27,543 nt of DNA from Clostridia bacterium (lineage in GTDB: Bacteria; Bacillota; Clostridia; Christensenellales; Aristaeellaceae), in contig CAAGFE010000001.1 in assembly GCA_900769075.1 (NCBI GenBank), positions 1 through 27,543 on the forward strand, in the 5' to 3' direction. Below, one piece after another: positions 1-7,958 of the stretch. The notes beneath the pieces were generated by a model. It did no database searches, was not told the origin of the DNA, and was given only the letters and a program-made list of their open reading frames with translations. The translations under genes and the position numbers were made by a program. Each line of letters begins with the position of its first letter. Position 1 is the first letter of the stretch.

Positions 1-1
1 A

Positions 2-352
2 TCCTCTCTGGTTACGGACACCATCCGTGAGGCGCTGAAACGAGAAAAGGTCACTGATGGACTCGCACTCCATAGTGACCAAGGGTCTCAATACACATCG
101 CAAGCATACTTCGACCTGATGAAAGCATACCACGTTTCTCCCTCGATGTCCAGTCCTGGTTGTCCCTACGATAATGCGGCAATGGAGAATTTCTTCGGCA
201 CCTTGAAAACCGAATGTCTGTATCGTGCACACTTTTCCACCCGCGCCGAGGTGGAGCAACTCGTCACTGAATACGTCGATTTCTATAATTTCGAGCGTAT
301 TTCACTTAATAACGGTCTTACCCCGGTTGAAATTCGGAGCAAGACCGCGTAA
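2..352 (+). CDS. IS3-family transposase (OrfB), C-terminal part
   Basis: This is the DDE integrase-type transposase of an IS3-family (IS150-like) element, which cuts and joins the element ends. The reading frame is open from the first bases of the window, so the N-terminus lies outside. The visible part carries the second catalytic Asp in HSDQGSQYTS (about positions 74-103) and the catalytic Glu in the stretch YDNAAMENFFGTLKTE (about 167-214). The usual C-terminal YNxxRxxxxLxxxTPxE-type ending follows (here FYNFERISLNNGLTPVE). The stop is TAA at 350-352. Base use is visibly more AT-rich than the neighbouring genes, which fits recent acquisition. Whether the whole element is intact cannot be judged from this window. 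Confidence 0.93.
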   Translation, partial: SSLVTDTIREALKREKVTDGLALHSDQGSQYTSQAYFDLMKAYHVSPSMSSPGCPYDNAAMENFFGTLKTECLYRAHFSTRAEVEQLVTEYVDFYNFERISLNNGLTPVEIRSKTA

Positions 353-385
353 ACTATGCTTATTCTATGACAGGGCTTTTATTTC

Positions 386-412
386 TCTGTCTGTTGCGTG
401 GGGAACAGTCCA
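386..412. repeat. Probable right terminal inverted repeat of the IS3-family element
   Basis: About 35 bases after the transposase stop the sequence reads CTGTCTGTTGCGTGGGGAAC and then AGTCCA, ending in CA as IS3-family right ends do. Its reverse complement begins TGGACTGTTCCCC, a typical left-end look. The exact boundary is uncertain: the end could also be at 417. The left end and target duplication are outside the window, so this rests on resemblance only. Confidence 0.5.
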
Positions 413-433
413 GTGCATCTGCGGGGGATTCGT

Positions 434-2191
434 TTATCTCAGTCCGCCCATGCCATCGTTATATTCGATGGTCTTCTGGTACATCTTGTAGTGGGAGGTG
501 TGGAGCTTTTCGCGCTTGATCTCCTGTCCGTTCTTGTACCAGACCTTGTAGGTTTCCACCGTGTAGCCTGTGCGTGCCTTGACCGTCACGTTCTCCGTGC
601 CCACCTTCAGGGAGGCGTTGTAGACGTAGAGCGGCTCGGCGGGCGGCTCCTTGACATAGGTGGTTTCGCTGACCAGGTCGATGGTCACGCCTTCGCCCAG
701 CGTTCTGCCGTAGATCTCCACCGTCACCTTCCGGTTGCTGTAATTCGCCAGGATGAAAATCGGCCACTCGGTATCATTCATGAACTTGAAGTCGAGGTTG
801 GGCCAGTTGACCGTCGCGTCCTCTCCCTTTTCCACATAGGTGCTGGGCCAGGCATGGGGGGAACGATCCACAATCTTCAGGTTGGCGCGGGCCACGGCGT
901 TGAACAGCGTGCTGCTGGTCTGGCAGACGCCGCCGCCGATCTCATCAAAGGTTTCACCGCCGGCAATGGCCGCCGCGGGCTTATAGCCCTTCTCCTCGGT
1001 GCGCTGGCCGGTGGCCTGGTTGAAGGAGAAGGTTTCGCCGGGGAGCAGCGTGGTGTTGGTAATGGCCTCCGCAGACAGGCGGATGTTGGTGTTGCGGTTG
1101 GCGTTGCTGGTGGTTTCTGTGGTGAAGGAGGACACCAGGCCGAAGGTATTCATCAGCTCTGCCTTGGTGACTGCTGCCAGCAGAATTTCCGGCTCCACCC
1201 ACACCGTGTCCTGATAGACGCCGCTGTCCAGCAGGGCGGTCACGGTCTGGTAGACCTGATCCGCGTCCACATAGAGGCCCGCCTCATCGCTGTTGAAGGT
1301 GAAGGTCCTGCTGGCGGTATCAAAGGTTGCGACGGAGGCATTCACCGGGTCGCGGTTGATGGCGCCAGCGATGTCATTCACCATCCGGCGCACCACGTCC
1401 CGGTCATAGGTGGTTTCGGTGGTGAAGGAGCGGGGGTTGATCAGCGTATCCTGCACGGTGGCAAGGCGCTGGCGGAAGGGCGTGGTGGTTGTGCCGCGGA
1501 TGGCCGTGGTGTTCATGCGGCCGACCGCATAGGCCTGGAGGACCACCTCGTCGATGTTGCGGTAGAGCGGCACGGTGTTGGAATCAATCTGCCAGGTATA
1601 GCCGCCCACGTTCACCGTGATGGCAAAGGTGCTTCCCTCGCCGCCCGGCACCCGGCTGACGGCTTCCACCGCTTCCGCCTTGGTCATGCCGCCCACATGC
1701 ACCCCGTCGATATACACGCCGTTGAAGATGCGGTCGCCGCTGAGAAACTGGCGGTAGCTTTCATGGGTAGCGTTCACATCGCTGTCCAGGCTGACGATGC
1801 TGCCGTTGACGAAAGCCATGTTGGGCATATTGGCATAGGTCACGCCAAGGAGCTGGGGGGCGATGAACATCACCAGCGTGGCGGAGGCCAGCAGACAGAT
1901 CAGGGACACCATCGCCCACAGCAAGGTATGCTTGTTCCTGTGTTTTTTCTTGCGTACCGGCTGGGCCGCACGGGCGGAAAAATCATTGCGGTCGAAATCG
2001 CTGTATGCTGTCTGCTGGCGCTGGGTGCGCTGTGCATCCCGCCGCAGCTGTTCCTGCCTTTCCAGCAGCTCCGGGGAGCGTCCGATGGGGGCGCGGGCCT
2101 GGCGGGAATGGGGCGCCGGCGCGGGCGTGACGTCCTCCTGTCGGGCGTGACGATCCACGCGTCGGTTCCTTCCCTGGGGTGTTTCGGTCAT
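434..2191 (-). CDS. VanW family protein with membrane anchor
   Basis: A 585-residue VanW-family envelope protein of unknown biochemical role; VanW takes its name from a gene of VanB-type vancomycin resistance clusters, but most relatives are not resistance genes. The start at 2191 follows an AGGAGG site. Residues 1-88 are basic and probably cytoplasmic, 90-111 form one membrane helix, and the rest should lie outside the cell. Residues about 140-340 fit the peptidoglycan-binding-like domain that precedes VanW domains. The VanW domain is about 355-490, with its signature GGGVCQTS at 419-426. Residues about 505-575 look like a G5-type beta domain. It lies 31 bases after rex and is probably transcribed with it. 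An IS3 element sits right behind its stop, and no terminator is seen between them. Confidence 0.9.
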   Translation of the reverse strand: MTETPQGRNRRVDRHARQEDVTPAPAPHSRQARAPIGRSPELLERQEQLRRDAQRTQRQQTAYSDFDRNDFSARAAQPVRKKKHRNKHTLLWAMVSLICLLASATLVMFIAPQLLGVTYANMPNMAFVNGSIVSLDSDVNATHESYRQFLSGDRIFNGVYIDGVHVGGMTKAEAVEAVSRVPGGEGSTFAITVNVGGYTWQIDSNTVPLYRNIDEVVLQAYAVGRMNTTAIRGTTTTPFRQRLATVQDTLINPRSFTTETTYDRDVVRRMVNDIAGAINRDPVNASVATFDTASRTFTFNSDEAGLYVDADQVYQTVTALLDSGVYQDTVWVEPEILLAAVTKAELMNTFGLVSSFTTETTSNANRNTNIRLSAEAITNTTLLPGETFSFNQATGQRTEEKGYKPAAAIAGGETFDEIGGGVCQTSSTLFNAVARANLKIVDRSPHAWPSTYVEKGEDATVNWPNLDFKFMNDTEWPIFILANYSNRKVTVEIYGRTLGEGVTIDLVSETTYVKEPPAEPLYVYNASLKVGTENVTVKARTGYTVETYKVWYKNGQEIKREKLHTSHYKMYQKTIEYNDGMGGLR

Positions 2192-2222
2192 GGATGTGCC
2201 TCCTGGTTGGGTAAAATACAGA

Positions 2223-2855
2223 TCATGGGTCATTCCGATGGGCCATGCGGTAGGAAAGCTGCTGCAGGCTGTCGGACAGGTGGACGTTGACCACCAGCAT
2301 ATCCTCCTCATGGGTCAGATCGGTGGGCGCGAAATTCCAGATGGCCCGAATGCCGCACTGATACAGGCGGTCCAGCGCCTCCTGGGCGTTGCGCTTGGGC
2401 AGCGCCAGCACCGCGATATCCACCACGTTCTCGCGCAGGAACGCCTCCAGCGTGTCCATATGGAGCACGGGAATCTCGCCCAGGCTGCGGCCGACCTTGC
2501 TTTCCTGCGTGTCAAAAAGCGCAACGGTACGGAAGCCCTCGCGGGAGAAGGTCGGGTACTGTGCCACCGCGCAGCCAATGTTGCCCGCGCCCAGAATAAT
2601 CAGGCGATGCTCGTTATTCAGCCCGAGGATCTCGCCGATGTGCCCCTTCAGCTCCGTGACCCGATAGCCATAGCCCTGGCGGCCAAACCCGCCGAAGCAG
2701 TTGATATCCTGGCGGATCTGGGATGCGGTCAGGTGCATCCGCTCTCCCAGCTCCTGAGAGGAAATGGATGTAACACCAGCCGCTTCCAGCTCGCGCAAAT
2801 GCCGGTAATAGCCGGGCAGACGGCGAATGACCGCATCCGAAACATGACCAGCCAT
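2223..2855 (-). CDS. rex: Redox-sensing transcriptional repressor Rex
   Basis: Rex senses the NADH/NAD+ ratio: it binds operators when NAD+ is high and leaves them when NADH binds, derepressing fermentation and respiration genes. The 210-residue protein has the usual length. A winged-helix DNA-binding part covers about 1-75, including TASQIRQDINCFGGFGRQGYGY-type residues (43-64) typical of Rex. The Rossmann NAD(H) domain follows, with GAGNIG at 89-94. The C-terminal helix for domain swapping is present. An AGGAGG site lies 8 bases before the ATG at 2855. It has its own strong promoter (2903-2931) and is followed by vanW. I saw no clear Rex operator (TTGTGAAnnnnnnTTCACAA type) at its own promoter, so autoregulation is not supported here. 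Confidence 0.96.
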   Translation of the reverse strand: MAGHVSDAVIRRLPGYYRHLRELEAAGVTSISSQELGERMHLTASQIRQDINCFGGFGRQGYGYRVTELKGHIGEILGLNNEHRLIILGAGNIGCAVAQYPTFSREGFRTVALFDTQESKVGRSLGEIPVLHMDTLEAFLRENVVDIAVLALPKRNAQEALDRLYQCGIRAIWNFAPTDLTHEEDMLVVNVHLSDSLQQLSYRMAHRNDP

Positions 2856-2902
2856 GGTTTTGTCCTCCTTGTTGCTCTACATCATCCGTATAGATAAGAA
2901 AT

Positions 2903-2931
2903 AGTATACCGCATTTTCCCGCCCACTGCAA
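2903..2931 (-). promoter_or_regulatory. Sigma-A type promoter of rex-vanW
   Basis: On the minus strand TTGCAG (2926-2931) and TATACT (2903-2908) are separated by exactly 17 bases. They lie 47-76 bases before the rex ATG and just behind the U32 peptidase stop at 2959. This supports rex-vanW as a separate transcription unit. Confidence 0.8.
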
Positions 2932-2958
2932 TGGGGTTTCGGAGTTTTCACCCTATTG

Positions 2959-4191
2959 TCAGCGTCGGTGATTGCGCACCTCGCCGCGCAGCATATCTCC
3001 GCTTCGGACATCCCACCCCACCTGCATGGCGATGATCTCCCCGCCCACGCCGAGGGTTTCGACGGTTTCGCCCGTCTTTTCCCTCAGGAAGGGCACGGCC
3101 TTGACGGGCTTCACGCCCTCCGGGGTGAGCAGCTCCAGCGCATCCCCGGCATAGAAGCGGTTCTTGAGCAGGAACCTTGCCGGCTCCCCGGCCCTGCTGT
3201 CCGCAACGGCCCGGGCGATATACTCCCGCTCCTGGTGGAAGCCCTCCGCGCCGCAGGGCTGCTGAGGGGCTTCCAGCGCAAAGCCGGTATCGCTGTCCCG
3301 GTGGCTGGCACAGGCAAGCTCCGCCATCAGGGAAGGCAACGCAGCCTCAAAGGCGGCTGGGCTTTCCGCGTACAGGTCAAGGGCACGGCGGTAGGCGGCG
3401 GTCACCGTAGCGACGTAGTATTCCGTTTTCATGCGGCCCTCGATTTTCAGCGAGGACACGCCCGCGTCGATCAGCCGGGGCAGCACGGGCATCAGGCAGA
3501 GATCCTTCGCGGAGAAGATGTAGGTGCCGTGATCGTCCTCGCAGACGGGCAGATACTCGCCGGGGCGCTTTTCCTCCACCACATGGTACTGCCATCGGCA
3601 GGGCTGGGCGCAGGCCCCCTGATTGCCGCTGCGGCCCGTCAAGGCGGCGGACAGCAGGCATCGCCCGGAATAGGCCATGCAGGCCGCGCCATGGACAAAG
3701 GTTTCAATCTCCATGCCGTCCAAATTGGAAATCATGGCTTTCATCCGCTCGATGGATGTTTCCCGGGCAAGGATCACCCGCTCACAGCCCAGATGCTGAT
3801 AGTGCTTCACCGCCGCAGTGTTGACGGTGCTGGCCTGGGTGGACACATGCAGCGCCAGCTCCGGCAATTTTTCCCGCAGGGTGACAACGGCGCCCAAATC
3901 GCTGACGATGGCGGCGTCCACACCGATGGATTGGGCGATCCGCGCCGTTTCCACGAAGTCATCCATCTGGTCGTCAAAGGGGAAAACATTCATGGTGAGG
4001 TAGAATTTCTTCCCGGCGCCATGGCAGAGGGCCACTGCTTCCCGCAGCTGATCTTCGTCAAAATTGCCCGCAAAGGCCCGCAGGCCGAAGCGCTTCATAC
4101 CGCCATAGACCGCGTCCGCACCGAAATGGAGGGCTGCCCTCAGCGACTCCATGGTTCCGGCGGGACAGAGCAGTTCTGGAACCTTTTTCAT
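2959..4191 (-). CDS. U32 family peptidase / TrhP-like tRNA hydroxylation protein
   Basis: A 410-residue U32-family protein. Members near mltG in Bacillota (YrrN/YrrO of Bacillus subtilis, now TrhP) are needed for 5-hydroxyuridine formation at tRNA U34; the old peptidase name comes from a few collagenase-like members. The start MKKVPELLCPAG at 4191 has GAGG 8 bases upstream and begins 16 bases after the mltG stop. The in-frame extension to 4254 overlaps mltG and is unlikely. The U32 signature sits at about 165-182 (FVHGAACMAYSGRC), with Cys171 and Cys178; Cys194 and Cys198 complete a four-cysteine set that could hold an iron-sulfur cluster. The N-terminal half looks like a TIM barrel. The mltG neighbourhood favours the tRNA role over proteolysis. 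Confidence 0.88.
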   Translation of the reverse strand: MKKVPELLCPAGTMESLRAALHFGADAVYGGMKRFGLRAFAGNFDEDQLREAVALCHGAGKKFYLTMNVFPFDDQMDDFVETARIAQSIGVDAAIVSDLGAVVTLREKLPELALHVSTQASTVNTAAVKHYQHLGCERVILARETSIERMKAMISNLDGMEIETFVHGAACMAYSGRCLLSAALTGRSGNQGACAQPCRWQYHVVEEKRPGEYLPVCEDDHGTYIFSAKDLCLMPVLPRLIDAGVSSLKIEGRMKTEYYVATVTAAYRRALDLYAESPAAFEAALPSLMAELACASHRDSDTGFALEAPQQPCGAEGFHQEREYIARAVADSRAGEPARFLLKNRFYAGDALELLTPEGVKPVKAVPFLREKTGETVETLGVGGEIIAMQVGWDVRSGDMLRGEVRNHRR

Positions 4192-4207
4192 CTGTTTTGC
4201 CTCGTTC

Positions 4208-5386
4208 TTACTGGATGCCCCGCTCCGCATCGTATTCCCGCCACAGGGGCGCATAGATGCTCACGGCCTGCTCATGCTCCTGGAGCGTCCGGGAGAAGTG
4301 GAGCTCGCCGCTTTCCGGATCCTTGGCGCAGAAGTACAGGTAATTCTCCGCCACATAGGCTTCATCCGGATACAGGGCCGCTTCAATGGCTGCCTTGGAC
4401 GGATTGCAGATCGGGCCCAGGGGCAGCCCGGTCACCTGATAGGTGTTGTAGGGGCTGTTCAGTGCCAGATCAGCGTTGGTCAGGCTCATTTTGCGCACGC
4501 CGGTGACGTAATGGATCGTCACGTCGCTTTGCAGCTTCATGCCTTTTTTCAGGCGGTTGTGGAACACGGCGGAGGTTTTGGCGAAATCGCTGTCCTTGGC
4601 TTCCTTCTGGATGAGGGAGGCCAGGGTGATGATCTCATCCATGGTCATGCCCAGTTCCTCCGCGCGGGCCTGATATTCCGCGGGATAGACGCGATCGGTC
4701 TGGCTGAGCAGCTTGCGGATGATGTCCTCCGCCGTCGCCGTGACATAGACCTCATAGGTGTTGGGCGCGAGGTAGCCCTCCAGGACATACTTGCGCCGGG
4801 AGACGTTCTTGCTGGCCAGTACGTCCGCGATGTAGTAGTAATCCGAGAAAGCCGTGCCCTCCCGGCAGAGGGTCAGGAACTCCGTGCTGTCCGCCAGCAC
4901 GCCGTCCTCCACCAGCTTGGCGGCAAAGTCCTCAATCGTCCAGCCGGGAATGAGGGTGATGTTGCGCACGATGGGGTTGCCGTCGCCCGTGGTGAGCTGC
5001 TGGGCAATCTCCGACATGGTCATCGAGGGCGTCAGCAGATAGGAACCGGACTGGATCTTCTGCCCCATGCCGGCAAAGTCGCAATAATACTTGAACACCG
5101 TGCGGTTGCGGATGAGGCCCGCCGCCTCCAGGTTATTCGCCACCCGGGTGAGGCTCTGGCCGCTCTCCACGGTGAAGGAAATTTCGGTCCGGTTGTTCAC
5201 ATCCGGCGGCGCGAGGTATTCGTCATAGACATGGTTCCAAACGGTGCTGACCAGGCCGATCACCACCAGCAGGCTGCCTGCCGCCACCAGCAGCGGACGG
5301 ATGATCCGCCACAGCAGATGATACCAGTAAGGGCCGTACTGCCGCTCATCGCGGACGCTTTGGTAGGTGTCATTGCGCTTTTTCAA
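4208..5386 (-). CDS. mltG: Endolytic murein transglycosylase MltG
   Basis: MltG (YceG-like) cuts nascent glycan strands at the membrane and is thought to set glycan chain ends. The 392-residue protein has a short cytoplasmic N-terminus, one membrane helix at about 30-50, a LysM-like region at about 68-130 and the YceG catalytic domain. The catalytic Glu is Glu262 in IQKEAK, followed by FHNRLKKGMKLQSD (275-288) and the conserved TGLPLGPICNP stretch. LEGYLAPNTYEV (202-213) matches the family EGxLxPxTY motif. The start is TTG at 5386 with AGGAGG about 5 bases before it, and no better ATG lies nearby. It stands between the ylbF-like gene and the U32 gene in one operon. Confidence 0.95.
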   Translation of the reverse strand: MKKRNDTYQSVRDERQYGPYWYHLLWRIIRPLLVAAGSLLVVIGLVSTVWNHVYDEYLAPPDVNNRTEISFTVESGQSLTRVANNLEAAGLIRNRTVFKYYCDFAGMGQKIQSGSYLLTPSMTMSEIAQQLTTGDGNPIVRNITLIPGWTIEDFAAKLVEDGVLADSTEFLTLCREGTAFSDYYYIADVLASKNVSRRKYVLEGYLAPNTYEVYVTATAEDIIRKLLSQTDRVYPAEYQARAEELGMTMDEIITLASLIQKEAKDSDFAKTSAVFHNRLKKGMKLQSDVTIHYVTGVRKMSLTNADLALNSPYNTYQVTGLPLGPICNPSKAAIEAALYPDEAYVAENYLYFCAKDPESGELHFSRTLQEHEQAVSIYAPLWREYDAERGIQ

Positions 5387-5442
5387 GGTAACCTCCTGTT
5401 GGGGGAAAGATGCTTCCTCCTGACCGATGGGGAATGCCCGCT

Positions 5443-5793
5443 TCAGCTGTCCAGCCCGGGAATGCCCATATCAATCCCGGCGGCGTCCGTCACGATCTTG
5501 AAAATATCCGCCAGCGCCTGCTGCAGGCGCATTTCCGCCAGCATGTAACGGCTGACCGTCGGGTTGCCGAAGAGCAGCGCCGTGATGCCCTGGAAGCGCT
5601 GCATATCGTCGTCATCCGGCTTTGTCCCGGCCACCGCGCCCATCTGCAGCTTCACCTGGAGCTTCTTGTATTCCCGGATCAGCGCCGCGGTGGTTTCGTC
5701 CTCCATGACTTCGTCCTGCAGGCCGTGATAGGTCTGATATTCCTCGCTCTGGCGGATGTCCTGGGCCAGGCGGTGCGCATTGGAATACTCCAT
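5443..5793 (-). CDS. YlbF/YmcA/YheA family protein
   Basis: A small helical protein of the YlbF/YmcA (Com_YlbF) family. In Bacillus subtilis, YlbF, YmcA and YaaT form a complex that works with RNase Y in mRNA processing; the closely related YheA has no defined role. The 116-residue product is nearest in length and pattern to YheA (117 residues): helices with a conserved start like NAHRLAQDIRQSEEY and a middle IREYKKLQVKLQ. I start at MEYSN (5793) because of family length. MGGKD at 5820 is possible, but no good ribosome site precedes it, and the AAAGGA before 5793 is about 13 bases away. A longer frame reaching 5916 is excluded because it runs through the promoter. Confidence 0.82.
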   Translation of the reverse strand: MEYSNAHRLAQDIRQSEEYQTYHGLQDEVMEDETTAALIREYKKLQVKLQMGAVAGTKPDDDDMQRFQGITALLFGNPTVSRYMLAEMRLQQALADIFKIVTDAAGIDMGIPGLDS

Positions 5794-5887
5794 ATCATCA
5801 TAACCGTCCTTTCCACCCATGAAACGAATCAGGGGTGGTAATTCTTCCCGCAATGCAAAGAAGAAGGCACAAAGCGTACCTTCTTCT

Positions 5888-5916
5888 ATGATACCAGATT
5901 GAGCGCTTTTCGTCAA
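5888..5916 (-). promoter_or_regulatory. Promoter of the ylbF-like/mltG/U32 operon, overlapping the RNase J stop codon
   Basis: On the minus strand TTGACG (5911-5916) and TATCAT (5888-5893) are 17 bases apart. The -35 box contains the TGA stop of the RNase J gene (5913-5915). Transcription should begin near 5881, some 90 bases before the ylbF-like start. Confidence 0.78.
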
Positions 5917-7589
5917 ACGTCCAGGATGATCGGAAGGATCATGGGATTGCGTTTGATCTTCTCGAAGATATAGCGGTGGAGCTCATCCTTGATGCGGTTC
6001 TTGAGCATCGGCCAGTCCTCGCCCGCAAGGCTGGAGGAGGACAGAATCTGGCGCACCACATCGCGGGTATTCTCGATGATGTCCTCGTTCTCGCGGACGT
6101 AGATAAAGCCGCGGCTGATGATATCCGGGCCGGAAACCAGCTTGCGCTCGTCCCGGTTGATGCCCATCACCACGATGATCAGGCCGTCCTGGGAGAGATG
6201 CTTGCGGTCGCGCAGCACCACGTTGCCCACATCGCCCACGCCCAGGCCGTCCACCAGCACACCGCCGGTGGGAACCTGCTCGGCAAGGTACAGGCCGCCC
6301 TCATCCATCTCCAGCACCTGCCCGATTTCCAGCAGCACGATGTTCTGGCTGGGCATGCCCATGGATTCCGCCAGCTCCGCGTGCTGCCAGAGCATGCGGT
6401 ACTCGCCGTGGACGGGGATGAAGTATTTCGGCTTCACCAGGGCGTGCATCAGCTTCAGCTCTTCCTGGCAGGCGTGACCGGAAACGTGGACCTTCTCCAT
6501 CGTGTGGTACACAACCTGCGCGCCGCAGCGGTAGAGCTGGTTGATGACGCGGCTGATGTACTTCTCGTTGCCGGGAATGGGGCTGGCGGAGATGATGACC
6601 ATGTCGCTGGGGCGGATTTGAAGCTTACGGTGCTCGGAGTACGCCATGCGGGTCAGGCCCGCCATGGCCTCGCCCTGGGAGCCGGTGGTCATCACGAGGA
6701 TTTCATCATCCTCATACTGATCCAGGTCATCCGCCTCGATCAGCATGTCCTCGGGAATGCGCAGCTCGCCGATCTGCATGCCCACGCGGCTGACATTGAC
6801 CATGCTGCGGCCGATGAAGCACACCTTGCGCCCATAGGCCACCGCATTGTCGATGACCATCTGCATGCGGTGAATGTTGGAGGCGAACATGGCCACGATC
6901 ACGCGGCCCTTGGCGTCCCGGAACATCTTCTCGAAGGTTTCGCCGATCTTCCGCTCGGACATGGTCTGACCGGGGCGCTCCACGTTGGTGGATTCGCACA
7001 GCATGCACAGCACGCCCTTTTCGCCCAGCTCGGCAAAGGTTGCCAGATCGGTCACATGCCCGTCGATGGGGGTATAGTCAATCTTGAAGTCGCCGGTGAT
7101 CACCACGGTACCGACCGGGCAGGTCAGGGCAATGGCGCAGGCGCCGGCGATGGAGTGGCTGACATGGATGAACTTCGCCGTGAAGTACTTGCCCAGCTTC
7201 ACCTCGTCCCGGGGCTGCACCACCTGCATCGGAATGCCCGAGAGGCGGTGCTCCTTGAGCTTGAGGTCCACCAGGGCCAGCGTCAGCTTCGTGCCGTACA
7301 GCGGCGCGGGCACCTGGCGCAGGATGTAGGGTGTGGCGCCGATATGATCCTCATGCCCATGGGTCAGGAGATAACCGCGGACGTTTTTCTTCTTCGACAC
7401 GAGGTAGGTCACATCCGGGATGACCAGGTCAACGCCCAGCATATCCTCCTGGGGGAAGATGGAGCCGCAGTCCACCACGACAATATCGTCTTCATACTCA
7501 AAGACGGTCATATTCTTGCCGACCTCATCCACGCCGCCCAGGCTGATGACGCGCAGACGGGAAGGCTGCTTCACATTTCGAGGGGTCAC
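5913..7589 (-). CDS. rnj: Ribonuclease J
   Basis: RNase J is a metallo-beta-lactamase/beta-CASP nuclease with 5'-3' exonuclease and endonuclease activity, central to mRNA decay and rRNA maturation in Bacillota. The product is 558 residues, close to Bacillus RNase J1 (555). The zinc motif HGHEDH is at 77-82. Further histidines lie in the H-x-S-H stretch (IHVSHSIAG) and in the beta-CASP part (VSGHACQEEL; VHGEYRML). The C-terminal domain ends RNPMILPIILDV. I start at GTG 7589, with AAGGAGG 6 bases upstream, rather than the longer frame. Only one paralogue is visible here, so J1 versus J2 cannot be decided. A leader of about 250 bases precedes it, and the promoter of the next operon lies on its stop codon. 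Confidence 0.96.
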   Translation of the reverse strand: MTPRNVKQPSRLRVISLGGVDEVGKNMTVFEYEDDIVVVDCGSIFPQEDMLGVDLVIPDVTYLVSKKKNVRGYLLTHGHEDHIGATPYILRQVPAPLYGTKLTLALVDLKLKEHRLSGIPMQVVQPRDEVKLGKYFTAKFIHVSHSIAGACAIALTCPVGTVVITGDFKIDYTPIDGHVTDLATFAELGEKGVLCMLCESTNVERPGQTMSERKIGETFEKMFRDAKGRVIVAMFASNIHRMQMVIDNAVAYGRKVCFIGRSMVNVSRVGMQIGELRIPEDMLIEADDLDQYEDDEILVMTTGSQGEAMAGLTRMAYSEHRKLQIRPSDMVIISASPIPGNEKYISRVINQLYRCGAQVVYHTMEKVHVSGHACQEELKLMHALVKPKYFIPVHGEYRMLWQHAELAESMGMPSQNIVLLEIGQVLEMDEGGLYLAEQVPTGGVLVDGLGVGDVGNVVLRDRKHLSQDGLIIVVMGINRDERKLVSGPDIISRGFIYVRENEDIIENTRDVVRQILSSSSLAGEDWPMLKNRIKDELHRYIFEKIKRNPMILPIILDV

Positions 7590-7849
7590 TGAAATCCTCC
7601 TTTCGGTCGGCCCTGCCGGCAAAACGATCCTTGCGGCAAGGCTGGGGATGAAACATGCAACGAATATACACGATCAAAGCAGCGGCTCTTCCAGACACCG
7701 TTGCTGAAAGTATTTCTTCAATTCGACGACAACGCAGCCCCGGAACGCGCCATGCGCCGCATGGTTCGATGCCGGTGATAGCCCTGGTGCAACGTCCATG
7801 ACAAGTATGCCGTTCATCCTCCGGCAATACCTTTCGTTCTACTATTATA
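7590..7849 (-). promoter_or_regulatory. RNase J promoter (-10 at 7844-7849) and long leader
   Basis: A perfect TATAAT lies at 7844-7849 on the minus strand; the -35 is poor. The next ATG/GTG with a good ribosome site is the RNase J GTG at 7589, so the leader is about 250 bases. It contains a short hairpin (CCTTG and CAAGG around 7629-7641) and a possible 47-codon reading frame (7674-7817) whose start touches a GGAGG. Nothing here matches a riboswitch I know. Confidence 0.55.
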
Positions 7850-7861
7850 GCACGTTTCCAG

Positions 7862-7910
7862 AAAAAAATCCACCGAAATATTGCCGAAACTTCGGCAAAT
7901 ATCTTGGTGG
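7862..7910 (-). terminator. Rho-independent terminator of glyA
   Basis: A long imperfect hairpin runs from 7870 to 7910: CCACC and GGTGG at the ends, TTGCCGA and TCGGCAA around a 3-4 base loop. On the minus strand it is followed by seven T residues (7862-7868). It lies 49 bases after the glyA stop. Confidence 0.88.
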
Positions 7911-7958
7911 ATTCGATGGAAACCGAAAAGATTCTTCAGGAACGGCGGTTTTTTCCCA

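Noticed and set aside
434..2191. vanW as part of a vancomycin resistance cluster
   Set aside because: No vanH, ligase, vanX, vanY, vanR or vanS is near; VanW-family proteins are common in Clostridia without resistance.
398..2290. Long plus-strand open frame (630 codons) opposite vanW
   Set aside because: It mirrors vanW on the other strand, has no ribosome site and a composition (His, Gly, Ala rich) typical of antisense frames in GC-rich genes.
2856..2958. Rex autoregulation site before rex
   Set aside because: I looked for the TTGTGAA/TTCACAA palindrome and did not see one.
5976..7592. Long plus-strand open frame (538 codons) opposite RNase J
   Set aside because: RNase J is certain on the minus strand; this His-rich frame is its antisense image.
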